From NCBI GenBank assembly GCA_018105865.1, contig CM030852.1, positions 10,365,950 through 10,429,949 on the forward strand: a DNA stretch of 64,000 nt, in the 5' to 3' direction. Shown here piece by piece: positions 49,076 through 61,162 of this stretch. The notes below the pieces were generated by a model, which was not told the DNA's origin, searched no databases, and worked only from the letters and a program-made list of their open reading frames with translations. Position numbers and translations under genes: made by a program. Every line of letters starts with the position of its first letter. The first letter of the stretch is position 1. This stretch comes from Metaphire vulgaris (lineage: Eukaryota > Annelida > Clitellata > Crassiclitellata > Megascolecidae).

Positions 49076-49295
49076 AGGTCCGGTTGGGGTCTATACGGCT
49101 GATTCTTATCAGAGACATAATTTCGTTTACACAACTTTTGGTGATTCTTGTCTTCGCCTAATTTAGACTTATTTGATTTAAAATTTTCCTGTATGTTAAC
49201 TAAGCACTGGCATTCGTATTATTAAACCCGTTGACTGTAGATTTTAAGGCATTAATAAGACAGAAGCGACCCTAAACTGACATCAGATCAACGTA

Positions 49296-50184
49296 GTGGA
49301 TGAACACAATGGCGTCGCTAGGGTTGGTGTCACCCAGTGCGGTAAAGTCGTGGTGTCACCCCTCCAGACTTCCACCAGGGACCTCTTCCAAATCTTCCTT
49401 TACCAGGCCTACATAATCAGCTATGAACATTGGCGTAGCTTGGAAACTGGCGACCGAAGCAAAGCACCCGCCTTCTCCTCCCTCCACTTCCTAACCTCTT
49501 CCTTCCTCTTCCCTCTCTTCTCTCCCTCCCTCCCCTTTTAATAGAGGTCCAGGACGTCGCCATGTTGGCTATTGTTATAGCGCCATGCGATGATCGACGG
49601 TCGTTCCGGGCTTCGCTCGAGCATTCATCTTCGCGAGGACGGCGTTCCGCTCTTCGGTTCCGACGTGTCTCGTGCTGTCCTCTACCTTTCCACGTCGTCC
49701 TGGAAGTTCAAGTCAGTCGTCCTCCGTCGGGTGGGCGCCAAAGTCAGCCGCATCGGCTGCTGCGTGAAAATTCGGCGGATTTGCGGTTGGCTGTCGTTTC
49801 TGGTCTTCGCGGGATTTCCCATCTTCGTCGGATTTGCCGATTTCGACGACGGAACTATCATCTTGCGGAAGACCGCTTCTTCAGGAACTTTTCCGGTGGT
49901 TATATCCGCACGGAGAAACTCCTGCCACCAACTCGCGGTCTTTCGACATCATCTTCCGTTCCTCATTGGCATGTCAATGGGGCTACAATTTTTCTTGAAG
50001 GACCGCTTCTAAAGGACTTTGCACCAGACTTCTTCACGGCAGCAAAGTTTTTTCCATCATCTCAGTGGATTTTAAGATTTTTAACATCGCCACCTTCTGA
50101 CCTTCATTGACATGTCAGCGGTGTCAAAGCGCTTTTGATTTTGGATTTTAAACCATGCGTACAGCGCTATATAAATTGTCCTGG

Positions 50185-50225
<41 letters not shown>
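49296..50225 (+). mobile_element. Unrecognised GC-rich retroposon-like unit with TAA tail
   Basis: Two long overlapping plus-strand ORFs (182 codons from 49562, 140 from 49590) lie in a GC-rich stretch that ends in GCGCTTTTGATTTTGGATTT, CAGCGCTATATAAATTG, CCTGG and (AAT)n at 50188-50225. That tail recurs inverted at 37880-37985. Neither protein resembles anything known to me, and the two frames cannot both be judged coding from composition. The unit also has internal near-repeats (GACCGCTTCTTCAGGAAC / GACCGCTTCTAAAGGACT). Confidence 0.45.
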
Positions 50226-50227
<2 letters not shown>

Positions 50228-50320
50228 ATTAAGCAAGCGTCATGATGCTAGAAAATAGTCTTTCAACCAAATGTAAAAAAGAGTATAAATAACTGTGCCA
50301 ATGAATTAATTATCCGGAGC

Positions 50321-50560
50321 TTATTGTAAGATGCCAAAACATTGAATACCTTTTGAAAGATGTCGAATTTTATTTATGAAGTTGTATTTCTTGATTAAAC
50401 TCCACCAAAGATAGGATACTGACGCTAAGTTACTGAAGATAGATTCATCTCTTTGGCGTTTGGCCGTATCCTTAGAGTACATTTGCACAGACACAGCTCT
50501 TGTTAGAATAATTTTCCACAATTCCGGAAGAAGACGAAATTCCTTTGCAAAAATTACACA
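50321..50560 (-). CDS. Copy B: conserved upstream block, possible extra exon
   Basis: Counterpart of 26407-26655: AKRQRDESIFSNLASVSYLW, WSLIKKYN and KIRHLSKGI, ending at the same TAA. A 1-base insertion (AAAAATTA for AAAATTA) near 50550 breaks the frame relative to copy A's N-terminus. See that entry for the doubts about coding. Confidence 0.32.
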   Translation of the reverse strand, partial: CVIFAKEFRLLPELWKIILTRAVSVQMYSKDTAKRQRDESIFSNLASVSYLWWSLIKKYNFINKIRHLSKGIQCFGILQ

Positions 50561-50744
50561 AATGTTTAATGATAATTGTTTACTGTTTTAATTATCATTG
50601 AAGGAGGTTCAATTATACTTGTAGTAAATGTGCTCTCCGTCGGAATTAGGGATCCTCTATTGACTAGTCAAGGGATACCTAGAACTAATCTTCAGGGATA
50701 AAGATTTATGTGGCAAGTATCACTCGACCTGCCAGTACCAAATA

Positions 50745-52317
50745 CAGTGGCGGATTTACATTTTTAGGTCTCGCTATACTTTCTTCTAATAGGCTACAGA
50801 TCAAGTGGCGAGGTGACCTAATGTGGCTTGTCAAGATGTTTAAGCTTTTCTCGGGAAACTTTCGGAAGAGTGGAAGAGTTAGAGATCATGTCTATGAGCA
50901 GTAGTGGCGATGGTGGCGAGAGCCCATGTTCCCTCTAAGGTGGGCGCTTGGGAGCGCGATAAAAAACTGAGAAACATGCGCCCAAAAATTTTTTTATTGC
51001 CCAAAATATTTGAAATTTGGAGGTGTTTAATTTTTATTAAATAATTAAATGTTTTAAAAAAAGCTCACCACCATCACAAGTTGACTTGTTTATTATTTAT
51101 TTCTTATTTATATGCCATCAAATTTTTAGCATCATCATCGTCAGCAGCAGCGTGCGCCACTCTTGAGCGTAGCTGTTTCCACGAACTGACGTCAGCTGTC
51201 TCTGTTTTGAGCAAGTTTCCATCCGGAAAATAGGCCAGAGTTCTGCGATGTCAGCTCTGTCTCAATGGATTTAATCCAAGTAAGTTTGGGTCGTCCCACC
51301 GAACGCTTCCAGGCCTTGGGTCGACCTTGTATAATGGTACGAAGGGCACGTGCATGGTCTTGAGATGGATTGGCTCGAGCAACATGGCCGAAGAGTTTCA
51401 GACGACGGTTCCGGATCCTCGGCGTTATTTGGCTCTCCCCAGCGCGTCGGTAGACCATTTCGTTCGTGGTGTGTGACAGGTAAGAGATCTTCAGGATGCG
51501 CCGAAGGCACCACAGATGAAATGCCTCCAACTTTCTGGATAACGCAACTGTCAGCGTCCACGACTCTGCGCCATAGAGGAGTATTGGCAAGATATACACT
51601 CCATAAAGCCGAACTTTCGTGTGAATTTGTAAACTGGATCTCCAGAAGTTCCTGTTCATGGACTGGAAGCAGTCGCGAGCTATTGCTCTGCGTCTGATGA
51701 TCTCTTGTGCGCTGCCCCCTGAGCTGTCCGTCCGGGATCCTAGGTAGGTAAAGGATTCAACTACCTCTACCAGATGCCCTGCAACGCTCACAGAGGCTGG
51801 CCGTAGGGGAGGGCGATCGTCGTCTCTAACTTCGTCTTGTTCCAGTTCACTTCAAGACCAAAAGGTTTAGCCTCCGACTCTAATATCTCGAGGGCCAAAA
51901 TGAGCAAAATGAAATTTTTAGCTTCGTCTGGAAAATGCCTGATAAGCATAAAACAGATCATCGCCGTTTTTTAACACTTGGCACGTGGTTTTATTATGGT
52001 CGTGAAGTTAATGAGTTAATTAATTAAGTAAAAAGTAAAATTGCCCAGAAATTAGTCAATTGGAAAATTATTTCTCAAGAAAAATTTCATTCGCACAAGA
52101 ACCATTAAGAATTAGAGGAAACATTGGCAATAACCTTTTCTCTTTTTCCAGGACATGTTACGTGACAAATGGTTGGATTTTGGAAAATATTTTTTAACAA
52201 ATAAATCATAAATGTTGTTATAAAATACTGTTAATAGAAAATGTGGGTCCCTGGGTTTCCTTTTGCTGGTGGGCCCGGTACAAATACACCACTTGTACCG
52301 TGGTAAATCCGCCACTG
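50745..52317. mobile_element. CAGTGGCGGATTTAC-ended element containing a non-LTR relic
   Basis: Inverted ends CAGTGGCGGATTTAC and GTAAATCCGCCACTG enclose 1.57 kb. The equivalent place near copy A (26890-26900, GTGCCAAATATATG) has no such insertion. Target duplication is not clean. The size is mostly due to the retrotransposon piece at 51190-51860. Confidence 0.65.
51190..51860 (-). mobile_element. Non-LTR retrotransposon C-terminal region
   Basis: A 199-codon minus-strand frame encodes VVESFTYLGSRTDSSGG, EIIRRRAIARDCF, LPILLYGAESWTL, RKLEAFHLWCLRRILKISYL, RNRRLKLFGHVARA and GRPKLTW. This is the region after the reverse transcriptase core in RTE/I-like elements, well preserved. The reverse transcriptase itself is missing. 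Confidence 0.88.
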
Positions 52318-52534
52318 GGCCGATATTAAAAGCCTAGTTCTAAGTGTCTCTTTAGATTCTCACTTTCTCATGTAGCATATCAGTATCTAACACTTTGTCA
52401 ATTTTCCTCCATAGTCCTCTGCAATTAGTCTAGGTGCTTAATATATAAGGGCTTAATGGTAGGGCCTATCTACTGTATACTCACATCATCGTTCCATCTT
52501 GGCTACGCCACTGGGCCTATTTAGACCTACTCAC

Positions 52535-52711
52535 ATGATTGTCATCCATGAGAGGATTTTCTTGCCCCTGTTGAATTTCCAGTTTACGGCGTTTTGTCTT
52601 CGGTTCCATCTTGGGCACAGTGCTGGGTATGGCTTTGGCTACTCGAGTGGGATCAACAGCTGTAGTGATCGGCGTCTGATTTTAGGCTGTCTATAGGTCA
52701 CTCAAATCTTT
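52535..52711 (-). CDS. Copy B: first coding exon, start codon changed
   Basis: It aligns with copy A's exon at 27062-27238, with acceptor TTTATCTTTTAG and donor GTGAGT. The codon that is ATG in copy A is ACG here, with TAA three codons earlier, so translation would have to start at the internal ATG of KMEPKTKRRKLEIQQ or elsewhere. The basic KTKRRK cluster and acidic ENPLMDDN end are kept. About 9.4 kb separate it from copy B's CARD exon, enlarged by the nest at 43.3-48.5 kb. Confidence 0.6.
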
Positions 52712-52876
52712 CTAAAAGATAAAATACAGCATCGTTTTTGTATAGTATAGTTAACATCATTTCTATCTTGTAAAAGACCACCATTCGTTTTGGCCTAAAT
52801 ATTGTCCACAATTCAAAAAGACTTTTGTAAGACTTTTCTTTCTGTACCTTGTCCTACTGTGACCCGCTAATGTTAT

Positions 52877-53173
52877 GGGCCGTTCATAAATTACGTTACG
52901 CGATTTTGGCACTTTCTTACCTCTTCTCCACGTAACGCGACGTAACAAAACGTCAGACCGCATAAAGTATGACGCAAAAACGGGCCGACCCCCTTTTCGT
53001 CTTCCGAAAAGTTCTGACAAGAAAAAATGTTATCCTTACACTTGTTCCTCTCCAATCATCTTGCCAAGCAAAAAAGTCTATTACGTTACGTCACATTTAC
53101 GGAACCCCCTCGTCACACTTCGCAACAAATGTCCGGATCCCCTCAAGCGAGTCACTTAATTTATGGACGCACC
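52877..53173. mobile_element. GGGCCGTTC-ended MITE
   Basis: GGGCCGTTCATAAATTACGT at the left, inverted as ACTTAATTTATGGACGCACC at the right, the same family as 3620-4049 and 5972-6364. Interior ACGTTACG/CGTAAC repeats. The exact boundaries and target duplication are uncertain. Confidence 0.6.
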
Positions 53174-53307
53174 ATTAGATACAAAATATAGGTCTATCAG
53201 GGATGATGTAAAGCGCTCAAAAATGGCATATCTGTGCAAATTCGGCTTCACGAACACTAATAAAGTGTGCATGCTAAAATCTTTACAACGGTTGAACCAT
53301 TAGCGCC

Positions 53308-53372
53308 TAGGAATAAGGAGCTACTTCGGTGCTGCTTTTGAAAGCGCTATAGAAAGTAACGAGATTTTACTT
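53308..53372 (+). repeat. Retroposon tail-like repeat
   Basis: GCGCCTAGGAATAAGGAGCT and AAGCGCTATAGAAAGTAACG, the fourth copy of the tail described at 2866. Confidence 0.6.
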
Positions 53373-54139
53373 ACCTACTTACATTAGCCTAGGCCTACTT
53401 CAGTACGCTAAAACGCCAAAGATAGGCACCTCCAAAAATTCCAGACTAGAAACGCTACAAATAGTCACCTACCATCAACTCGATTGACACAATGCAGTTT
53501 TACCGTTCTGGCGTCGTAATTAATGGTAATATAGCGCCTTTTTTACATAGGCCAAAGTCATTCGGACAACATATCTCAGCGGAAGAATGTCGTTTAGAGC
53601 GATATTTATCTACTAAGGTTGAAAATGAAAGCGGAATCAATCTAACGTCTTTCAAAACATAGGTGTGTCGTTGCAGTGTTATCGATTTGAGTTTATAAAA
53701 TTCTACCTTTGGTTCAACCAAGTCAGTAAGTAAGCAAGCAATTTCTCGTGGATCTGTATAGAGTCTCGACGAGCGTACAAGCAGTAGTTATTTATTCTTA
53801 GGCGCATAGATTTTCTCGAAATATCTATCGACAGGGTGCAATATTCAACCAGATAATGGTCTACAATACACCGATGAAATAAGTATAATAAGCATACGTC
53901 GTTCCAGCTGTTTCTTCAATATTCTTTCGTATTTATTCTAATATTTTCAACATTCAATGTGTTAACATCCAGAATCCTCATAATGTTCTTTCTAAAACAT
54001 TCGATAATAGTTCGACACCTCTCTATTGATACGGCGTACCTGTCCTTGATATGCAGAGAAATGCATTAGAATCATATAAACATTATACAGAAAGACCATG
54101 TGATAGAAATTTCTAGACTGTGTCAATGATAACTTTCTG

Positions 54140-55393
54140 TTTCAGCATGTGACAAGGCCAACAAGAGGCGACAGCATACTAGACCTGGTTCTAACAACAG
54201 ATGAGAATATAGTTTCCACTGTGGAGGTTGGGCAGAATTTTGCAACAAGTGATCACCAAATGGTCAGTTTTACTATTAACTTTGGGATAGGTCAACACAA
54301 GCAGTTTCTTGAAAGTCGTAACTTTTTAAAGGGAGAATATGACCTGGCAAGGAAGATGATTATAGAAATGGATTTGGAGAGGGAGATAACAGGAAAAGAC
54401 GCAGAGGAAGGCTGGAGCATATTTACCAAATGTATATATATAAATGATTTCGATGAAGGATTACTATACAACATTTCAAAGTTTGCCCATGATACAAAGA
54501 TGCAGAAATAGAGAATCTGAGGATGATGCTAAAATTTTACAGGAAGATCTAAGGGAATTGTTTCAGTGGTCTGTGGACTGGCAGATGCTTTTCAATATTG
54601 ATAAATGTTCTGTAATGCATGTTGGGAAGTCTAATAATGGTAATGAATATTCTTTAGGGGGAAGGTTCTAACCACAACAGAAAGAGAAAGAAACTTGGGG
54701 TAATCACCCATAAAAGTTTGAATCCTTCTCACCAATGCATGGAGACAGCAAAAAAGTAACCAAATGATGGGAATGATGAAAAGGACAATAGTGAATCGAG
54801 ACAAAGATATAATCATAAAACTTTATAAGTCATTGGTAAGGCCTCATCTAGATTACTGTGTTCAGGCATGGAATCCAATCTTGAAAAAAGATAGAGCTTT
54901 TAGAAAAAGTGCAAAGACTAGCAACGAAGATGGTCAATGGGTGCTATAATTTAAGCTATGAAAAAAGACTTCAATATTGTGGACTGATAACATTAGAAAG
55001 GAGAAGAGAGAGAGGGGGGATTTGATGGAAACATACAAAATAATTACTGGGAAAGTAGATGTGCCATACGATCGATTCTTTACATTGGCACACTATAGCA
55101 GCACAAGAGGCCACAAATGCAAAGTGTTTAAGCAGAGGGTTGGTCCAAGAAAGAAAAATTTGTTGGTGCGAGGGTTGTGGACAAATGGAACAGTTTGGAC
55201 GAGGTGGGAGTGACAGTTGAAACAGTAAACGGATTCAAAGGCTATCTCGATAAACTAGGTTATTGAATGCAGAGTCTGAACAGTCATTACATTCGTTGAG
55301 AAAGAAGATGAATACTGTTTTGTTTAATAGCCAACACTGACTGACATTAGCGCATTTGCTGCACTGCGAACTTGCGCTTTATAAATGTTCGTG

Positions 55394-55474
<81 letters not shown>

Positions 55475-55475
55475 G
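54140..55475 (+). mobile_element. Non-LTR retrotransposon with internal deletion, (TAA)n tail
   Basis: The 5' part encodes the end of the endonuclease: TRPTRGDSILDLVLTTDEN then TSDHQMVSF. It then jumps to the middle of the reverse transcriptase, ISKFAHDTKMQ (the catalytic ADD is changed to AHD). Next come LFNIDKCSVMHVG, SLVRPHLDYCVQAWNP and ERRRERGDLMETYKII, over at least three frames to TAG-flanked GYLDKLGY at 55265. GCGCTTTATAAATGTTCGTG and a long (TAA)n at 55398-55474 follow. The deletion removes the first half of the reverse transcriptase. Confidence 0.88.
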
Positions 55476-56300
55476 TGTGGCGAACCGGGCCTATCGAGGT
55501 TCCTACGCCTCCTAAACTCAAGATGGCTCCGCTCGGTTCGGCGCACACGGGGTTATGACTCACTCTAAGGCACGTGGTCGTTCGTCTTAGCTTTTTGGCT
55601 AAGATCTCAGGCTCTCTTACTACAACCTGTCACTACGCGCACTTTACCTGCACTCCGTTCCTATATTCCACACTTAATCCCTCTCTCAATGTATCCTCTT
55701 TCCTCTCCCTTAACTCTCCGTGCACCTTACTCCTCTCCGTGCACCTTACCTTTCACTGTGCACCTTACCTCTCCTCGTGCACCTTACCTCTTACCGTACC
55801 GCCTTACTCTCAGTGCCTTGCACCGCACCTCTCGCAATGCACCTCTCGCAACGCACCTCCGCAATGCACCTCTCTCAATGCACCTCTCGCAATGCACCTC
55901 TCGCAATGCACCTCCGCAATGCACCTCTCGCAATGCACCTCTCGCCATGCACTTAATCTCAAGGGTACTTCCTTAACCTCAGGGTGCACTTTTCCTACGG
56001 GTGCATAGGGTGCATAGGGTGCATAGTGCACTATCCTTACATGCACTTATATGGACCTTCTTACCATCACACGCCGCCTCGGCCATCGGTCCTGATCTAC
56101 GGCAGAACCGGCTATTTATACGATTTCTGCCGCATGCACTCATCCTGCTAGCTCGCACTCATCATCGCTCTCTAATTGCTGCGCGCCATTCACTAATCGT
56201 CTACCACTCAGCCTGTCTTTCCTTTATGCAATCTATTATTATTATATTGGGCCTGACTACCTATGCGGGCGGCTACCTGTCAAAGGATTAAGCTCATGAA
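55476..56300. repeat. Minisatellite region, AATGCACCTCTCGC repeats
   Basis: GTGCACCTTACCTCTC-type units (55715-55800) pass into AATGCACCTCTCGC units (55830-55950), then GGGTGCATA units (55995-56025). The region starts with TGTGGCGAACCGGGCC after the TAA tail and could be a long terminal repeat or retroposon body, but no second copy exists here. Overlapping ORFs are products of the repeats. Confidence 0.65.
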
Positions 56301-56994
56301 TTATTAATGGCTCACTTGCGTCTATTGCTACTAAGGGTTCTAACTTCTACGCTATTATCTAAATTCGCTACAATAGGCCTAATAATAATAGGCCTAATAA
56401 TAATAATAATAATAATATTTATAACCAAAATATTACTTTGTACTAGGCTGGGAGTAACTTGATTGCTGTAGTTTGGTAGCTTGCAAAAAAAACCGGACAC
56501 ATACATGTCCGGTATTGCTTCAATTATTTCACCGGACAAATAGGCAAAATATCGGACAGTAGCCTACGGTTAAAAACCGAACACCTGGCAACCCTATGAG
56601 CTGGTGTGTAATACTGTAGTATGAAATGGTTGAGATGTGTTCAATTTCAAGCCCTGTAGATCGAAACTGAGAACAATATTATTGATTACTCTTGCAAGAT
56701 TTGAAACAGTGATGATTGGCACGCAAGAAAATGCGATTTTTGCCTTTGAATAACTTCATTTCGCTGAGATTTTACATATATATGTATGTATGTAAATATA
56801 TATATATATATACCAACTGAACTATGAATCAGATTATCTTAATTCGCGGCTCTAGCCTCGTTCTCGTACAGTCTGTGGCGTTAGTGTGTAGGTCTAGTAT
56901 GGAATGGCCGGGAGTTGCTCTTTTTCGAACCCTGTAGATCGAAAATGAAAACGATATTATTGATTATTCTTGAACGATTTTAAGCAATATTGTC

Positions 56995-57180
56995 ATCCGT
57001 GAGGGGATTTCATTGATCGTGATGAGAGGTACATTTACGGCGTTTTGCTTTAGGCCTCATATTAAAACAGAATATTGGGGCTCTTAGCTTCGCCTATTCG
57101 TGGCTGATCGTTAGCTCTGGTGGTCGCCGTATGGCTTAAGTCCGTCTGTACGCCATTCACTCAATCCAATCTAAATAATC
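56995..57180 (-). pseudogene. Decayed first exon of the CARD family
   Basis: On the minus strand, in the ancestral frame: ATTRANDQPRIGEAKSPNIL, then a stop, MRPKAKRRKC, another stop, NPLTDDN. The basic and acidic ends are recognisable, but the start is ACG as in copy B and two stops interrupt. It marks a lost unit lying downstream of copy C on the minus strand. Confidence 0.7.
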
Positions 57181-57479
57181 AAATATATATTAATTTATTG
57201 CATCATGGTTAGCAAGGATTTTGCGTTACAAGGGACAGCATTTCCTGTTGGCCCAAATCATGTCTACAAAAAGAACATGCAATTACCGAATATGCTTCAT
57301 TTAGACACATAGAACTATTTTCTTGCATCATTTATTTGAACGCCAGCATGTGATAGGCAGAGAAGGTTTCGTTGAGGAGGAAAGTGCTTTAAAAAAGCCA
57401 ATTTGTTGAACTTGAGCTTTAAAGTGCATTAATAGTTTTCTAGGCGTAGGCCTACATGCTTAAATGTTTGCACCCGTTG

Positions 57480-57708
57480 CAGTGGCGTGTAGAGAGTGGC
57501 CGACGCCCGGGGCCAAGTTGTCCAAAGCACGTCCGTCGAGCAAAAAAAAGGTCATCGGGTCAAATTTTACGCCCTCTGGTGCCCGACGCCCTGGGCCAAA
57601 TTGTCCAGAAAGTATGCCCACTGAGCAAAAAAAGTCATCGGCTCAATTTTTCGCCCCTGGGTCTGCGCCCGGGGCCACCGCCACCCCCCCCCCCTCTACA
57701 CGCTACTG
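57480..57708. mobile_element. 229-bp hAT-type MITE with exact 8-bp duplication
   Basis: CAGTGGCGTGTAGAG and CTCTACACGCTACTG ends, flanked by ACCCGTTG at 57472-57479 and 57709-57716. The paralogous segment has the single ACCCGTTG at 36719-36726. The interior has repeated GCAAAAAAAGTCATCG. Confidence 0.92.
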
Positions 57709-59278
57709 ACCCGTTGAATCATGACTTCAGCACGGCAAAATGCTAAAAATGGTCACTTCCAAATGGCATGACCAAAATCGCTACAAATAGTCCCTTCTAA
57801 TAAACCCTTGGGCCCTGTAGGCCTATGTATCACAGTGCTACCATTCTAGCGCTGGAATTAAAATGTATACGCCTATCGCTCCTTTTTCTGTGATTCAATC
57901 GGACAATATGTGCCAGATATTTGAAATCCTCTCACGGATGACAATATTGTGAGTATAAATGCCATTATGTCTTACACAATCAATATATTGTGATGCGGCC
58001 GCAATTTCAATTTACCATGCCTCCAGCCCTCCTAGCTAATGGACAAGGAGGAAATGAGGAACAATTTTACCGGCCTAAAGGAACATGACAGAAACCTGTA
58101 GTCCTGCACCTGATCTATCTTCCACTTTAAAATCCCGGTGACTTAAAACTAATTGTAGACGACTATTCAGGGAAATTGACAGCGTATGTGACAGTAACAG
58201 TGATATGCTGCACGAGAATCTGAAGAGACATGCTGAGTCGACCTTAAGGCTTGATCACGTTTCGTCAAAGTGCATCTCTAGCGTGTTACCTCTCTGTCAT
58301 CTTGCCTCCCTAATAAACCGAGTCAAAAGAATTTGTTAAGTCAATCGAATTAAGTTTGGGATGAAATAATTGGGAAGGCAGCATTAATGAGTTATTTATA
58401 TTTAACTCTAGTCACAAACAAAGAAGTATTCAATATTAACACATTAAAATTTTACAAGCGATCATCTCATAGAATACATCAATTGAGTAATCGACGATCT
58501 GTATGAGAGTAAATTCGTGCATTTCGTTAGTCAAGTCTCAATATAGATAATAGAAGATCGCAATACTAAAGCGAGAAGCAAGTTCATTACACGTATGTAT
58601 ATAGAGTCTACAAGTTTTCATAATTATAATAATAATGCACTTCTCTAGCTCAAGTTCTGATACCGAAGGTTATCAATCGATGGAACTTCAAATCCATCCG
58701 CAAAAGACCAAGTCATTCCAGAGATCAGTCATGCAGAGAGAAAGAGCAAGACAGACTATGGAGGAAATGCTAATTGAAAGAGATGTGTTTTAGGCCTTGG
58801 TCTGAAAATACTCAATGAACTGGATGATCTGACAGCCGGAGGGAGAGAGTTCCAGATTTTGGGCCTAGAAATAGAAAATGTTGATCACTCAAATGAATCA
58901 CGTTGTATATACTTGTAAATAATTATCATATCTGACATTAAATTTCAAAATATTTATCTTCAGTTCTCTTATCCTGCCTCTCCTAGGGTCAATTAACTTT
59001 GCCTCTTCTCCTGCAGCCAAATCAATTTTCTCTCCAAAGGCCTGGAGTCTGGATAAAACACAGCCTGAGGTATCTCGCCACTAATTTTAATCCTTATTGG
59101 TTTTGCAATTTTAATGTTATTTTTATCTGAAGCAATAAATTGACTTATTAGGCCACTACTTACTACTTAGGGCAATTCAATTACTGTTTATACGACGTAA
59201 GTCTTACACCATCACGAACAGCTGTGATGATATATTTGCTCACAGACAAATATTAGGCCTATATAGAGTATATACATA

Positions 59279-59468
59279 CAGTGGCGGCTCTAGGATTTGG
59301 CAAGTGGGGGGGCCGTTGGGGTGGCAACTTCTAATCATGGGGGCCAACCATTTGTTGTTTAATATATGTAGCATTAAGTATAGGGTCCCAACTGGGGGGA
59401 CCACTTGGGGGCAGGCTCTCAATAGGGGGGCACGGGCCCCCCCTTTCCCCCCGGTGGAGCCGCCACTG
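59279..59468. mobile_element. 190-bp hAT-type MITE, sister of 10377-10566
   Basis: Identical ends CAGTGGCGGCTC/GAGCCGCCACTG and an exact 8-bp duplication TATACATA at 59271-59278 and 59469-59476. The two copies are over 90 percent identical by eye, indicating recent mobility. Confidence 0.93.
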
Positions 59469-59484
59469 TATACATATTTGAATG

Positions 59485-59527
<43 letters not shown>

Positions 59528-59721
59528 GGGACGTGTGTGCGCGTACGTGTGTGTGTAAACTCAATTGACCTGGACATCGAGATAGGAAGTTTTGTTTTGG
59601 AATGATATATTGTTATTATTCTGTTTTGGAATTATTTGAACATTTGATATAAAAATATAATGATGTGCACACATTCTAGAAAAGAAAGTTATTAGTTCTA
59701 AACGATAAACTAAAGACGACC

Positions 59722-60653
59722 TCAAGGATCGTAATCTTCATCCTCGTAATCGAGTTCATAGATCTGTAGCATCTTAAGGGAGAGCACGTATAACTGTTTC
59801 TGATCAGCATCGAAATGAATAGAATATATTTTCTCATCTGTCGTTAAAAGATCTCGCGCAACATTCGATTCAAAAGGCCAATGATAAAGCCGCACAATTC
59901 CAAAATAATGGTAATAATAATCAACATCAACTCCGTTACGAAAATTAAACTTTCTAGGCCTACGTCCATCACTTCCAATTAACAGATCACCATAGCGGAA
60001 AAGGCTTAGGCTATAGATCTTCTGCTGCCATTCAATATGGCGAAATATACTTCCATCTTCATCCAAACTCATTATCCCAATGTACGTATGTTCAGAATCC
60101 AATCCCCCATAAACCAATGCCACTACATCTGGTATTACTTCTTGGATGGATTTTATTTGACCGAGACCATAATACTTCATTGAAATAGTACGCTTAACTG
60201 TTCCTTCGGGAGTAAATATTCGCAACGTATCATCTCCACTTTTGAGTTGAAGAACAAGTACGTCACCCTTGCTGGTTACTGATAGTAAGAGCTTGCTAGT
60301 TGCACTCAACCACTCAGATACTCTGTTTCCAAGTTCTGGTTCAACTTTGAAGATATAATGATTTCCATAAAAAGATACATAGAGACATTTGCTTATATTG
60401 CATGACGCAATCGAAACCGGTAAACGTGCGCAGTCGAATAGAATGGGTTCCAGAGCATGGTAAGGATATTTATTCTCGTAAACTAAGATCTTTTGCTCTT
60501 GAAAGATGTATAGTTTGTCTGCAAGTGACGTAACACATTTTAAATATCCTATATGTTTAGACATCTTAGACATCCTCCATATTGTTTCATAAAAGCGATA
60601 CCCAATCAAATTCTCAAGACCTCCCACATGTCGGATAGAGATTCGCCTTTCAG
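59722..60653 (-). CDS. Copy C: terminal exon, beta-propeller domain
   Basis: Acceptor TTTCTTGCAG-type, then AERRISIRHVGGLENLIGYR and blades parallel to copy B: CVTSLADKLYIFQEQKILVY, LYVSFYGNHYIFKVEPE, LLSVTSKGDVLVLQL, LRIFTPEGTVKRTI, YIGIMSLDEDGSIFRHIE and YSIHFDADQKQLYVLSLKML, then EDEDYDP and TGA. Differences from copy B cluster in loops (for example the segment after IRHV and the YGDLLIGSDGRRP loop) while the strand cores are kept. That is the pattern of a maintained fold with variable surfaces (inference). Confidence 0.78.
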
Positions 60654-60802
60654 CTGCAAGAAAAGCAATAAATATTGAATTATTCTACTTTACACTAAAA
60701 CTCTCACTATCTATAATCAATTTCATCATGTTGTAAGATTCAGTGCCGTCGCCGTCATCATTATTATTATCGTTATATATATATAATTAAAATTATACTT
60801 AC

Positions 60803-61162
60803 CAAAGTCATTCACTAAGCCATAGTTCATTTGAATGAGTTGAGGTTTGAGTGTTATCTTATGTTCCGGAATCAATCGCTGATAAATTCGCTGAATAATT
60901 TCGCGGAGATCGTCGTCACTTGAGCTTTTCAGTTGATTCAAAGAGGATTCTGTTTTGCACCAAAACCACAATTCAATGCCTTTATTCTGCTTTGCGTGAA
61001 GCATGAAGACATCGTCCAATCTTTCGTCAACAGACGCATTTAGCAAGTCATTAAATATTAGCTTATTTGCCTTCTGCATTCTTTTAAATCGTTCGATAAA
61101 TTCCATCTCGAATTCTTTCGTCCCTGTTGCTTTTCCATTGCTGATGTACACTTTAACCGCCT
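60803..61162 (-). CDS. Copy C: exon for the conserved middle domain
   Basis: Acceptor CAATAG, EAVKVYISNGKATGTKEFE, FIERFKRMQKANKLIFNDLL, DVFMLHAKQNKGIELWFWCK and LREIIQRIYQRLIPEHKI, ending ...NDFG at GTAAGT. It is one codon shorter than copy B in the loop HANEGDKG/HAKQNKG. Confidence 0.75.
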
